Shown here one piece after another: positions 37,655-49,203 of a stretch of DNA of 64,000 nucleotides. The notes beneath the pieces were generated by a model. That model was not told the origin of the DNA. It did no database searches and saw nothing but the letters and a program-made list of their open reading frames with translations. The stretch is from assembly GCF_003368295.1 (NCBI RefSeq), contig NW_020523854.1, positions 352,501 through 416,500 of the forward strand, given 5' to 3'. The stretch is from Carassius auratus. Taxonomy: Eukaryota; Chordata; Actinopteri; Cypriniformes; Cyprinidae. The position numbers and the translations under genes were made by a program. The stretch's first letter is position 1; the number at the start of each line of letters is the position of its first letter.

Positions 37655-38218
37655 AGTGCCCCGGAAGATCTTATTCATGTTCACCCTGTCCCTTTCTGTC
37701 ACCTATCTGTTCTATAGCTTGATGAGCTGTTACAACTCCTTCCAGTTCCAGGAGAACTACGTTTATCAGGGCAGGCTCGTGACAGAGGAGACAACTTTTG
37801 TTACGCTGAGGGAGAAACTTTACTCGACCTCTTCCCAGGTCTACCTCGACGAGGAGTTCGTCGAGAGGACGGCCACAGAGCAAACCATCGCCGTCTCGAG
37901 CGTTAGAAATAGCTTGGGGATCGACGAGAGGACAGCGGGATGGGTGCGAGCTCAGGCGGCTACAACGCGCTCCGCCGCCGCCGCTGCTGCTGGAGAGCCC
38001 CCAGAATTCAGCACCACGGACAGCGAGCTACGGAGAGCGGTGAACTGCACCTCGGATTACGGGGTTAAAAAATTGCCCCAAGCCATTATAATCGGAGTGA
38101 AGAAGGGGGGGACAAGGGCTCTGCTGGAAGCTTTGCGGGTTCATCCCGATGTGCGAGCCGTTGGGAATGAGCCGCACTTCTTTGACAGGAACTACGAGAA
38201 GGGGCTGGATTGGTACAG
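37617..38218 (+). CDS. hs3st4: Heparan sulfate glucosamine 3-O-sulfotransferase 4-like, exon 1 (partial CDS)
   Basis: Encodes the first 200 residues of a Golgi type II membrane enzyme that transfers sulfate from PAPS to the 3-OH of glucosamine in heparan sulfate. Visible parts: a short cytosolic tail; a membrane anchor at about residues 16-36 (KILFMFTLSLSVTYLFYSL); a variable stem with an alanine run near 119-125; an N-glycosylation site NCT at 143; then the start of the sulfotransferase domain, KKLPQAIIIGVKKGGTRALL (151-170). The PAPS-binding loop is GVKKGGTR (160-167), and the catalytic Glu is the E of NEPHFFDRN (about 185). The anchor and KLPQAIIIGVKKGGTR resemble HS3ST4 more than HS3ST2 or HS3ST3. 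The ATG at 37617 has G at -3 and +4; upstream in-frame codons are non-ATG (TTG). The frame is cut after TACAG by GT, leaving a two-base split Arg codon, where HS3ST genes split. Exon 2, with most of the catalytic domain, is not in the window. Confidence 0.88.
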
Positions 38219-38224
38219 GTGCGC
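38219..38224 (+). promoter_or_regulatory. Splice donor of hs3st4-like exon 1
   Basis: TACAG|GTGCGC. The codon for the Arg after GLDWY is split after its second base. Known HS3ST2/3/4 genes have two coding exons joined at this point as I recall. Beyond it the frame runs only 17 more codons before a stop, with no family likeness. Confidence 0.85.
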
Positions 38225-39124
38225 CCTTCACGTTTCTCTGTTGTGTTGTTTATGGGTCAATGACAGATAATGATGTCCGATCGCACGATAGCAATCTAGT
38301 TTAAAGTTCTTGGAAATGCAATTTCTTTCTTGACTTTACTTTAATATGCTTTTGAAGAAGATTTATACCGATTTTTACCAAAACAGTTGATTTCATCTCG
38401 GGTAAAATGCTAATCGTTAATATTATTATTGTTAATATTTAATTTGCAAACATTTTTACACACACACAGTATATAGGTCTATGTAAAATATTCATGAGAA
38501 TGCAGGAGACCTCTCTGTTTTATGGTTTTCTTGTCACATGACAACAAAATGGCTTCTTTTATGACAGTGACTGATTTATTGGATTTTTATTTATTTGTTT
38601 ATTTATTTATTTATTATTTTAGTTCATTATAGTTTATTATAGTTTATTATATTATTATTTTTATTTGTTAATTTATTTGTATTCTTAATAATGTAAAACA
38701 AGAAAATAAAAGACAAACACAATTATAATGAAAAATGATGCCAAACTGCTGATGCAAAATGTAACAATTTAATCAGACATGAAAAGAAGAAGAAGAAAAA
38801 AAAAGTAATTTAATATATCCAGACAAAGCCCACATATCATCAACAAACATCTTGTCATTGACCCAAATATCAGGGTTGAGTTCTCTTTGCTTCCTTTACT
38901 ATAAAAAGCGCTTGCATTCAGAGATTGCAGACATTATTTACCATTACTGTATTTTTCAAAATGGTCTAGTAATTCATTAAAACACGCTTTTACAGTAGCA
39001 CAAAATGTCTTGATGATCAAAGCTTTTGTAGACATCAGATGATTGTACAGCTAAATGACAGATATATACATCCAATTTTAGTACAGTCATAAAATAAAAA
39101 ATAATATACATCTTTATTTGACAA

Positions 39125-39131
<7 letters not shown>

Positions 39132-39155
<24 letters not shown>

Positions 39156-39159
39156 TATT
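39132..39159. repeat. Short (AT)n microsatellite
   Basis: AT run of about 28 bp preceded by a poly-A block. Confidence 0.95.
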
Positions 39160-40354
39160 TATCAGGCCTATGTATTGCGTTTGAGTATGTCTACACATAA
39201 TGTAGATTTGGTCATTTGCTTTTTTTCCCATTTTGCTGTTGAGAGAAGCTTCAGTCAGACAGTTAGTCAGTAGACTAATACATATGTGATGATTCAAATG
39301 CAACCGAGCTCCAGGCTGCAGCGGATGCTTTTGTCCAGCTTTAACATAATTACTACAGCAGCATGACTGTTTCATTTCATGCTGAATTCATGTTCACAAT
39401 CACTGCTCACAAGAACCAGGTGCAGTGGATGCTCCGTTGAGTGCTTTGACTCCCAGGTGCGCTCAAATCACGAGGTGCTTACTCAGGTGTATGTGTCCCT
39501 CAACATGCTTTGACTCATCAGCCTGCGATATTTCCTAGTTAACATTTCTCCACTCTGTTTATAATCTGAGCCAGTGCAGGTTATTACAGCCAGGCTGTTT
39601 TTCTTTTGGATTGCTATTCTACATAGACCTAACATCATTCATCCGAGTGGTTGCCTATGGTGATGAGACGCTCATACAAAGACTGTCTGAGGGGTAGAGA
39701 GTGAATGAGCATTAAGTCACGCTGCGGCGTGTGCTGGATCCGCTTGGATCTGCTAGCCTTGGGCTGTGACTCAGAGCTTTGGGGCCAGGCAACATCTGCC
39801 GCAATTCACTTCGGAGCGAGCAGAACTCGTAACATTCCTTCATTTGCCTGGGTGTTAATGCGAGCTGTTTCATTACAGTCGTTGTGTAGGGCTCATTAGA
39901 CCGGGGGATGACAAGCTTATATAAATAACACCTAAGAGTGCTTGTGTGTTTTAGTGTTTTACTGAGCCTAGAAAATCCCTTCAGTGGCCTTAAATTTGTT
40001 TTCACATGCACTTGGAACATGACTTGTAGCTTGGAGGAATATCAAATATGTAATGGACTACCATACTCACTGAAGGAAACAATATTACAAGTGCAATAAC
40101 TGTCGGGCTAGATGTGCAATACATCAAAGTGAAGCTGAACAATAATATACTACAAACAAACTGGATTAAAAAAATTAATAATGATAATATTTGATATTAT
40201 ATTAAAAGATGGACCTTGTATTTGATGACATTACAACATACCCTTGATATTTGTGTTTTAATATTGGCTCACCAGATGCATGCAAACTGATTTGCATTCA
40301 CAGAAGTGGCTCAGTTCACACTTAGCTGTGGTTGTAAGACTTGCAAGGACAAAA

Positions 40355-40435
40355 TAATTCTTCAAAATATCTTCTTTTATGTTCCACAAAAGTCATAAAG
40401 GTAGGAAAGGTTGATTTTTAGGTGGTTTACCCCCT
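40355..40435 (-). mobile_element. End fragment of a TTAAAGG-type MITE
   Basis: TCTTCTTTTATGTTCCACAA, AAAGTCATAAAGGTAGG and TTTTTAGGTGGTTTACCCCC end at CTTTAA (TTAA 40436-40439). This reads as the right inverted end of the same MITE superfamily. No left end is found. Confidence 0.45.
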
Positions 40436-43400
40436 TTAATATGCATAAGAAGGCAACTCGGTTTACAAATATGCTTTATGCAAAGATGCATAGACAAGTC
40501 GGTTTTACATTTTAAAGCCATCATGAATAAATATCCAAGGGTAAAGGCTTATTGAACTTAATTTGCTGGGCACCTGTATCAGGAGAAGTTAGGTAGTCTT
40601 TTCAGTCTTGAAATATAATGGTCCTCTTCTTTACAGCCCGAAGCAATGTTTAAAAGGCTTGTCAGGGAGGACCGGATGCTCTGTTAAACTCCTGTCTGCT
40701 TTTAAAAGAAGCCTCACTTTAACTGAGTAGGTAATGTGTTCCCTCTGTCAAATAATAATAGCTCGGCATCATTAGATGAATCGCACCACTGTTGGAGTCC
40801 ACTTTTAGATTAAAGGAGTGCAGGGAAGTAAAAACGAGAGTGTTAAAGCTGAAGTGTGTAATTTTTTCAGTGTTAAAAGACTCATATACAAGTTTAATAT
40901 GCAGAGACAAGCCATTTGTAGGGCAAAAACACTGCTGTTTTTCAGCATTCCAACTCTCCAGTAGTGCTGGGTGATAATAGTTGACATTTTTTCAATGATA
41001 CAAGCATTCAAAAATGATGTATATTATAGTTTATGGTTCTTATTTATGTGGTATTGCCAAAAAAAGAAAAGAAAAAAGAAATTGTAATAGGACATTTGCA
41101 GCATTTTACAGGCTTCTCTGATCTGTTATTTATTCATTCTATTCAATAATCCCCCACACAATATTCGGAGACGGAGATCCTTCGGCTATTTGACCTCAGG
41201 AGAGTTTTCCCATCTTTATGTCTGGTCGTGAGCCTGTAAAAAAAGGTGGCCTTTCAAGAGATAGCAAAGACTCAGCATTGCCTACACCAAGGTCTCTTCC
41301 TTTTTGGTGGAGATTAAATGCATTCTGATCAATGAGAGCTGTACACTGCTGAAGCCCACGCATTGTTCTTGCCTCGTACAAGGCTACACAATGAAGCGCT
41401 CTAATTCCACCACCTTTTTATTCCCCGGTGACCCTTGTTTCCTGCTGGAGAGAAGAACTTCAGATATTCAGAACCCCATTCCTCACAACATCTGTAGTTT
41501 AAAAGAATATTGGGAGGTGAAGGTAAGTTAAGCTCTATCAGCAGCATCTTGCATGCTTGCCCTATAGATTTACAGTGTATGTGCAAAGCTGTTGGAACTG
41601 AGAGATGGAAAGCAATTATAGTATTTTGATAGTGGTCAGCACCAACATGCCAAAAGATACTATTTGCAGATATTTCCTTAAACTGAATAATTCCTAAAAA
41701 TATATACTTCACACAATGATGAGAATTCATAATTGATTCAGCCTCATTCCAAAACAATGTTAAGATGCTATATTACTGTAATTGTATTAAAATTTGACAT
41801 TATTTATTATATAAAATATTTTATATAATCTTTTTATTTAAATTTTCCTTATATATTTGATAATTTTGTTTTGTGTTCTTGTCATGTATACTAGTTTAAT
41901 ACATGTATTATTATTGTTGTTGTTATTATTATAATAGTTTAAGCTAAACTACATTTAAATGATTTTATTTTTAAGAATGACAGCTTAATGAAAAAGGTTT
42001 TAAGTTATAAAAACAGTACTATTTATTATGAATATTTGGTAAGTACATGGGCACTTTCTGGTTCAGATGCTGGTAGATCACATTCATAGTTTAATGTGAT
42101 GAGCTGCACCTGTTGTTACTCTGACAGAACACCTGTGTGAACCTGTTGACTAAAAATCCCCCGACACTTTTAAAAATAGCCCTGAAAAGTGAAGTTAGTT
42201 GGATAAAGCTCCAGTGCCACTTGTTTGCAGATGCCATTTGCTTTGATGTTTAATGCAATGAAATGTATGCGTTTTTAAGTGTGGCTTAAGTGTTCTGATA
42301 CGTTTAGGGCCACTTGGTGTAGCAAATCATCTGCGAGTTTATAAGCAGTATGAACAGTGTGCAGTGTTGATTCCTTCCTGTCAGAAGCCGAGGAGCTAGC
42401 CTCTGACAGGAGGAGCAAGTTGCAGATCCACTGCTGAGCGAAGCAGGACAGGACCCAAATCCTCCGTTTATCTCTTGTTTACCTTGCCTCAGCACGCCAC
42501 GCTGCAGTTCAACCCGACTCTCTCCTCCTGACTGCTGGCTTGAAGCTGTGAGAGGAGATGGGCCGCCTACCAGCTCAAGCTGGATGCCATCTCTCTCCAT
42601 ACAGCCTAGCCCCTGCACCTCCATGGGACGCCCCAATCTGCCTGCTCCTGATAAGCTTCCGCCAAGGCGTACAAGGACGCAACTCTGGGTACTCGGATGC
42701 CAACACGGCAGTCGTGGAATTAAACTTTTTAATTAGCAGCATGCCCCTGTGCCTGTCGAGAGCGAGTGGACCGCTGCAGTCAGGTCTGTCTCATCCCCCT
42801 ATTTCCACTTAATTAAATTCACCAGCACAAGAGAGCCCAGCGACTACAGGAGCTTCTGTCCTGGCACTTCACATGTTTATCGCCCTTCCTGTCATCCTTT
42901 GGCTAGGTGCGAACATCTCGCCATTCCAACGCTGAGATACAGTTGCTGACGGTTGAAAAATGGCGAATGTACTCGCACTAATACTTTGTTTTGACGTATT
43001 GATGATATGTAGACGTCTTCCGGGATCCAGCTTTCAGGGTTGCATGGAAAGGCATGCGCATATTGTTTGCCCCTCCGGAAACAATCCCAGACAGCAGTCC
43101 TGACAGTTCAATTACATCTGGGATTTAAAGTCAAAGAGCATTAAGGTGTAAGTGTTCAAATGGCATCACAGTCTATGAGAAAGGTTCTCCGTGGCCTAAA
43201 GAATCAAGGTGAAAAATGAGCTCATATTGTGGAATTTACTCAGAAGTCGGGCTTCCGGGTTATTCGAGTCCATTTTTTTTGCAGCACCGGAGCTGTACAT
43301 GGAATCACCGCGTTTTATCTTTGAAGGACGAGAGAGGAAAATCCACCCGCCGTCAAGATTCTGGAATACATCTTTTTATACTCAGCCCTCAACGCCTCGC

Positions 43401-44280
43401 TCTTTCTGACAGACATCCTTGCTGCCTGCTGGGCTGAATCCTGCTAGAAAGTTTCTGAAGTGACGATCTTCATCCAATTCCACAAGTTTAATTCACTTAC
43501 GCTAAGAATCTAATTTGTCAATTTAATTTGCAGCCATTAAAATATTGGCATCGTCACACAATCGGCCATTAAATCACAGCTTCATGTCTGTGGATGAGAA
43601 CCTGAGTCTTGTCCTTGTTGCAAAGCTGATATGGAGGCTGGTTAAGCTTTGTTGCTTTTTTTAGTAGCCCCAGCCACTGCCTCAAGTATTAAATTATTTA
43701 TTTTGAGCCAAAAATAAAGAGTAAACTTAAGTCATTTTGAGCTTAAACGAATTCTCTCAGGGATTATTTACTTTCCACGGATTTGCCATGATGTGATTCC
43801 AGTCAGAAGGAACAATGATTTCATTCAACAAAGAGCTGGTTTACAGCCATCTTAAAATTTCTCTGAATAAGAATTCCCTGGGACAAATAGGCATGTCAAT
43901 CATCCTTGACAAGATTCCAATTTTCTCCCTGCGTTTCCTGCAGCTCCCCCTCCCTTTTTGCGTATTGGGTGAGTGATACAGTCTCAAGACACGACCCAAA
44001 GACAAGCTAATGCAGTTCAGTCAGGAACTTTGACACGTTGAAGCCACGGCGCGACGGCAAACATGCGGCTTCTAGCGTGTCTCACGGCTGCTCCTCTGAC
44101 CTGACATTTATCGTAGCAGGGCTTTACTGTTCCTCAGAGGAGCTGTAGGGATGAAAACAGTCAGATTCCCTGCTAGGAATGTGACACATGGCTTCACCTG
44201 CATCTCTCTGTGACATCTGACACAGTACACAGAAATCCTAATACACCATATGGCTCTGACAGATAGAGGATTCTAGTTAA

Positions 44281-44961
44281 AAGAATAGTTCCCCTAAAAG
44301 TGAGATGGCTGTCATCGTTTACTCACCTTCATGTTGTTCTACACTTGTATGCTGTTATTTTCCTGCAGGAATTTCTGAAGAATTGTTATGCAGCCCTTGA
44401 CACACAAGAACAGTTCAGAAAAACTAAAACAAAAACTAACAAACACCCTTATAAGGTTGAAACCTGTTTTTTTGGAACCTGAATTTTGTTCATCTTTGAA
44501 AGACAAGGAAGGTATTTATAATGAAACCTAAGATATTTCTGGGCCTCCACTGAAAGTCAATTTACCCAAAACTATGATGTTTTAAAAAAGTTCAGAAAGA
44601 CATCGTACAAGTAAGTAATCCATATGAGTCAAACACTCGAATCCAAGTTTTAGGAAAAGACTTGATTTCTATGTAATATATATTGTATATTTCCAAGTGT
44701 TATGAAGTCTGCTCCTCAGAGAAAGCTTATTATTTGGCTTCAAAAGACTTGAAATAAGTTACACTGGCTACTTTTACAATCCTTTATGGTGCTTGTTATA
44801 TATTTTTTTTGGTACTGACAGCACTGGTTCACTATGAACTTGTTCTGTGCGATTCTTTATGAAAATGTTCAAAGTTTCCAATGGAAATGATAACCCCATA
44901 TGGCTTTGGACCAGTGAGAATAAACAGTGTCAAAATGTAAATTTTTGACTGAACTATTCTT
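44281..44961. mobile_element. TTAA-flanked MITE (AAGAATAGTTC family)
   Basis: TTAA at 44277-44280 and at 44962-44965 flank a 681-bp segment. It starts AAGAATAGTTCCCCTAAAAG and ends TTTTTGACTGAACTATTCTT, so the tips are inverted copies (AAGAATAGTTC). The internal TTTACTCACCTTCATGTTGT matches the left arm of this cyprinid family. It is non-coding; the arms are more diverged than in the 11358 element. Confidence 0.7.
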
Positions 44962-44965
44962 TTAA

Positions 44966-46017
44966 ACATTTTGCCAGGGGAACGCTAAATTACAAATGAA
45001 GGTGTTCTCCATTTTGCGAACAACTGAATCTGAATGAACAAACGAGAAAGACCGCTTTTTAGCAGTGCTGCTTTGTGAATGATCTGTGACATAGCTCACA
45101 CCAACCGTTTCTTCAATAATGTACGCAGCTTAGAAGATTGTGACAGGCTTAATTCAATTATGGCGGTGAGATGTGCTTACACTCTGTAGGTGTGAGCTAA
45201 TTCCTCTGTTAACACCCCTGAGTCACTGTCACAAACAAAGACAAACACATTCATTGGCTTCCAGAAGCTTGTTTGCTGTGATTGTCCCATCGCCTTTGAA
45301 GTTTCTCATTGCTTTCTGTTGTTTATTTATTCATGTGCCTTTCCTTGCCTGAAATCACCATGAGGTATTCAGCTAGAATAATTTTAGCATAGTGTGAAAC
45401 AATGTAGGGACGGCATTTTGGAAGTGTAAACCGACTGCAACAGTTTCAACACACTGAGTTCTGGTGGTGTTCTGTTCTTATGTGACTTTGAATATGTTTT
45501 TTAGGAACTTTTTCTGTGCCATTCTCTATTGAGGTTTCATGTTGCCTGCCATCAATTATATGCACACGCCATTAATCAAACACCACATGAGAATCTCCCA
45601 CAATCAGCTCTGCTCACAATAGTTTTTATGCAGCAGCTGTCGCATGTGCCAAGTGTCCTTTGAGACCTGGACTAAGCTGATGAGATGAAAAAGGATGCTT
45701 TTAAGGATTATGTTAATTGCTAATTGGTGTATCAGAAGGTGATTGTTTTGCTGGGGTAATTTGGATTATTGGCATTTGAGATGTCAGTTTGGGCATTGTT
45801 TTGTTGACATGCTTTGCTTGTTTTATGCCTGCCTAGTAACAGTATAAATGGAAAGTGTTGCTTTTTTATATTTAATTTAAACCGTTTCATTTCTTGACAA
45901 TACCTGAATGGTAGAATGAGTAGTACACCCAGTGTTTGAAAGGGAGTGAACCCCCAATTGCATTTTGTCTCATTTGTTAGTAAAATTAAAGCTCTCACTG
46001 TAGTGGACGTTTCTGTC
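44966..46017 (+). other. Intron 1, no recognised feature
   Basis: Unique sequence between two transposons. The 88-codon - strand frame at 45732-45998 has no recognisable domain. Confidence 0.5.
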
Positions 46018-46295
46018 TTAAAGGGGGGGTGAAATGCTCGTTTTCACTCAATATCCTGTTAATCTTGCGTACCTATAGAGTAGTACTGCATCCTTCATAA
46101 CTCCAAAAAGTCTTTAGTTATATTATGTTCATAAGAGAAAAATAGTCTGTACCGATTTTTCCCGGAAAAACACGACCGGCTGGAGGTGTGACGTTTTGGC
46201 GGAGCTAAAGAATCACGAGCGCCAGTAGGCTTTTGCGTTGAGAGCGTTTGGAAGCTGTGGCATTACCGTGAGGACAAAACCAACCAAAACAAACC

Positions 46296-46390
46296 ATGGC
46301 TAACAGTCAGATTCAGCCGTTTATTTATGATCCAGAATCAGATCCCGAGGCTGAAACTGAACGAGAGCAGCAGCAGCAACGACTCGCTCC
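46296..46390 (+). pseudogene. N-terminal exon remnant MANSQIQPF...DPESDPEAE in copy 2
   Basis: The ATG at 46296 opens MANSQIQPFIYDPESDPEAE and continues into an acid- and glutamine-rich stretch (EREQQQQRL). It matches the - strand exon in copy 1 (9667-9726). After about 46390 the frame runs into the tRNA-like block and loses meaning, stopping at 46481. The likeness to fish 'P2X purinoceptor 7-like' N-termini is from memory only. Confidence 0.45.
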
Positions 46391-46447
46391 AAGCGGGGCT
46401 CGAACCGGGGTCTCCGGCATGGGAGGCGGATGCACTAACAAGGAAGC
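46386..46447 (-). other. tRNA-like block inside the transposon (degenerate)
   Basis: On the - strand the block has GTTAGTGCATCCGCC (D-arm-like), CCTCCCATGCC (a CCC-anticodon-like loop as in tRNA-Gly), and GGTTCGAGCC, a good pol III B box. The T-stem halves do not pair properly and the acceptor stem is absent, so this is a tRNA-derived fragment, not a working tRNA. It is absent from copy 1. Confidence 0.5.
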
Positions 46448-46842
46448 AGAGATATTTGAAGCAGTTTTACTCACTGCCTGAGGTTCAAACACACGATCGT
46501 GACCCTTTTTTTTTTGGTAATCTGTGCAGGGTTGTCTTGCCCTGGCAACCAAAATCACACTTCTTTTGTGACTTTTTGCGACGCGCTCGTTCTGATTAGG
46601 ATGTGCTCAGCCTCTCAGTGCTCTGCTATACAGGAGCGCGTGCTCTTCCAGCAGACGTGCCCTTAGGACCCATATAAGGAAATTCCGCTCCATCTAACGT
46701 CACACAGAGCCATACTCGAAAAAAACTTTCTGAAACTTGTGACAAACATACAACTTAATTTTTGAAACTTTGTCCATGTTTAGCATGGGAATCCAACTCT
46801 TTAACAGTGTAAAAAACTCAGTATGCATGAAATAGCATTTAA

Positions 46843-46864
46843 CCCCCCCCCCCCCCCCCCCCCC
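46843..46864 (+). repeat. Poly-C tract at the transposon end
   Basis: Twenty-two consecutive C, compared with seven at the equivalent end of the 8846-9999 copy. It probably arose by slippage. Confidence 0.9.
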
Positions 46865-46865
46865 T

Positions 46866-47102
46866 AAATGAACCTGAAAATGGTTGTTGCACAGTAAGTT
46901 TTGGTTCTGGAAGCATTTTCTTCCCATTCATTTTTTATTTTGTTTTAAATCCATGAGTTAAATCGACCTGATCTGAGATGAAAATGTACCATCTAAGTGA
47001 AATTAATGTGAAAATACATCTCCATGAAAAATTAACTGCAAACCATTGAATCATTGTGCATGATAAATTTAAATAAGCTAATATATCTATCTATATATCT
47101 AA
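46866..47102 (+). other. Intron 1, no recognised feature
   Basis: AT-rich unique sequence between a transposon and a dispersed repeat. Confidence 0.5.
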
Positions 47103-47310
47103 ACAGCACAACTGTTTTCCAACATTTATAATAATCTGAAATGTTTCTTGTGCAGAAAATCAGCATATTAAAATGATTTCTGTAGGATCATGTGACACTG
47201 AAGACCGGAGTAATGATGCTGAAAATTCAGCTTTGCATAACATGAATAAATTATTGCTGTAAAATATATTAAAATAAAGACTTATCTAAACTATTATAAT
47301 ATTTCAAAAT
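47103..47310 (+). repeat. Dispersed cyprinid repeat (GATCATGTGACACTGAAG family)
   Basis: ACAGCACAACTGTTTTCCAA, AATGATTTCTGTAGGATCAT, GTGACACTGAAGACCGGAGT and AAAATTCAGCTTTGCATAAC give the family signature most clearly in this window. The 3' part is shortened relative to the 21678 copy. Confidence 0.7.
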
Positions 47311-49203
47311 ATTAAAGTTCCCCAGGTTTTCTTTGTTAGCCCTCTGTGTATTTATACCTCAGTGTTTCCCTTGGTCAGGGTCTGGTGTTGTCCCTTGTGG
47401 ATGTTTCATGTGTGCTGTTCAGTTCTTTCCTGCTATCCCCTGTGTTTGAATGTACTATATTCAAACTTTGCCTGGATTTAGTTTGTTGTTTGTTAATAAA
47501 TGTTTTATGTTGCAATTGGATCTTACTCTCCATCTTTCTGAATCATCCCTTCTTACAATATCAATCAATTACAACACTGCTGAGCTCTTGCATCCTGATT
47601 TGCTTGCTGGTCCATTTTTCTTTCTTTACTATTCATGATTCCTCACCTGTTACTTTGCTATTAAATATTCAAATTTTTAAGTTCAAATTAACAGCTTGAA
47701 CAGAAACACACAGAGTAGTTTAATGACCTCTGAGCTCATAGTAGCTCATAGTATGTACAGAACATCTTGAAATGTTTCTATAGAATTGTTGCAATTTTCT
47801 CTATGGAGACAAATAATGGGAGTTTTACTGCCAGAACCCAACTGTTACACTATATTGCACACCTCCTCTGTGATTATGCTATTTTTCAAGATTCCGAAGC
47901 TTCTTTGTGTAAAAGGAAACAATTTTGAATACCAGCAGTGTTCAAAATAAGGCACAAAGATGAGCTTTCCTGTTTTTATGAGGCAAACTGGGAAATTGAG
48001 GGAGAATTATTCACTGGATGATGTACTTTAAAAGATCTTTGTTTCCCGTTGATCTTCTTTGAAATTCTCTCCCAGCTTTAGTCAATTTAGTCCTTTTATT
48101 AATACACATTTTCACGTTTTAAAACAACAGACAGAATTAAATCATGTGAAAGAAATAATAAATTCTCTCTCCCCTCGGACGTGCAGTTCAGGCTGCCAGC
48201 ATGTTGATGTATTGGTGATCTCCACTCAGTTACTCATGCCACACTTTTTAACGTGTTTGCAGTGACGCAGACTCGCTTTTCACGGTCATCCACCCCCATT
48301 TTTCCTCTCGCCTGCCTCTTCATATTTGAAAGCACCTCAACTCTGATTTACTTTTGTAATACTTGTGCATTTTTAAAATTAACCTGAAAGTTTTAATTGA
48401 TCACCCCCGATAAACAATGAACCCGGTTCTGCTCATTCAAGGTCACTTTCCAATGACAGCTTCCATATACTCAGTCCTCTGGTTGCTTTAAAATGCCAGC
48501 AAACCATGAAAGCGCATCTGGGCAGAGGTGAGAAGGTAGCAGTGCTGTAACTAATGGGTTTATTTAATTTAATTTACTGCAGCAGCCCGGGATCACAAGA
48601 GCCATGCGGGCCGGAGAGAGATTGAGGTTGCTGTGGGAAAGAAAGAAAGATTAACCCTCTTTTTAAAAGGGCAAAATTCGCTCTCATGTCATGCTGGATT
48701 TTCCTGCAGAGATATGGCACTGTATAACTTGGCAGAACTAAATGAATACAGGTTTGTGAAGGAATGGGGCTCTCCAGTTTATTACTGACAAACCTCCTAA
48801 TCAACGTCATGCTGGGGGCGCGCGACGGGTCAAGAATCGTTCAGAAATGAAAGCTTTGTAAACATGTCCTCGGATGGATGGAAAGGAGCGTTTGCTGCAA
48901 CGACTGCCACTCAATGCAAAACGCACAGACGCCTGACCATCAAATGAGAAGGAAGCAGCCGGAGAAAAATGGCTGTGGTTACTGATTGATAGAATATCAC
49001 GGTCAAGCATGTGTTGTAGTCATTAACGCTCACTAATTAGGGACTCGCCTGTGATGCTGCTATTGTGCTTACGTGTCAGTGCATATCTCTTTCAGTGCAT
49101 GCTGTCCCTAATTAACAGGCGGAAAAAGGAAAATGTTTCAGAATTCCTGATGCAATCTGTGGAATGTAAATGAAGCAATCCCAGCAGCCCTTGGGTTTGC
49201 ATA
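47311..49203 (+). other. Intron 1, no recognised feature
   Basis: Unique sequence. Overlapping open frames near 47346-47699 (117 codons) are hydrophobic and T-rich with no domain. Nothing else is recognised. Confidence 0.45.

Larger units (their letters stand above)
38225..44276 (+). other. Intron 1 of the hs3st4-like gene, first part
   Basis: No exon 2-like sequence (the conserved NVMPKTLDGQ region) is seen. Contents are AT-rich unique sequence, an (AT)n run at 39132-39159, a right-end MITE fragment at about 40355-40435, and GC-richer unique sequence at about 42340-43450 with conflicting short open frames. A 9-bp perfect hairpin (CCTGTCAGA and TCTGACAGG) lies at about 42377-42410. Confidence 0.6.
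46022..46865 (-). mobile_element. TTAA-type DNA transposon with THAP remnant, copy 2 (inverted, deleted)
   Basis: It starts after TTAA (46018-46021) with AGGGGGGGTGAAATGCTCG and ends in a 22-bp C tract then TAAA. It is inverted relative to the 8846-9999 copy: that copy's right end lies at this copy's left end. The two share flanking segments such as GTGTGACGTT/ACGTCACACAG and GAATCACGAGCG, and both encode MANSQIQPFI. At 844 bp it lacks most of the THAP exon and part of the middle, and has gained a tRNA-like block at 46386-46447. The right target site is imperfect (TAAA rather than TTAA), probably through C-tract slippage. Confidence 0.75.

Noticed and set aside
42377..42410. Hairpin with 9-bp arms (CCTGTCAGA / TCTGACAGG) as a structured RNA
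   Set aside because: A single short stem with a 16-nt loop is expected by chance in 64 kb, and no flanking support is seen.
46386..46447. A functional tRNA-Gly gene on the minus strand
   Set aside because: The B box is good, but the T stem does not pair, the acceptor stem is missing and it lies inside a transposon.
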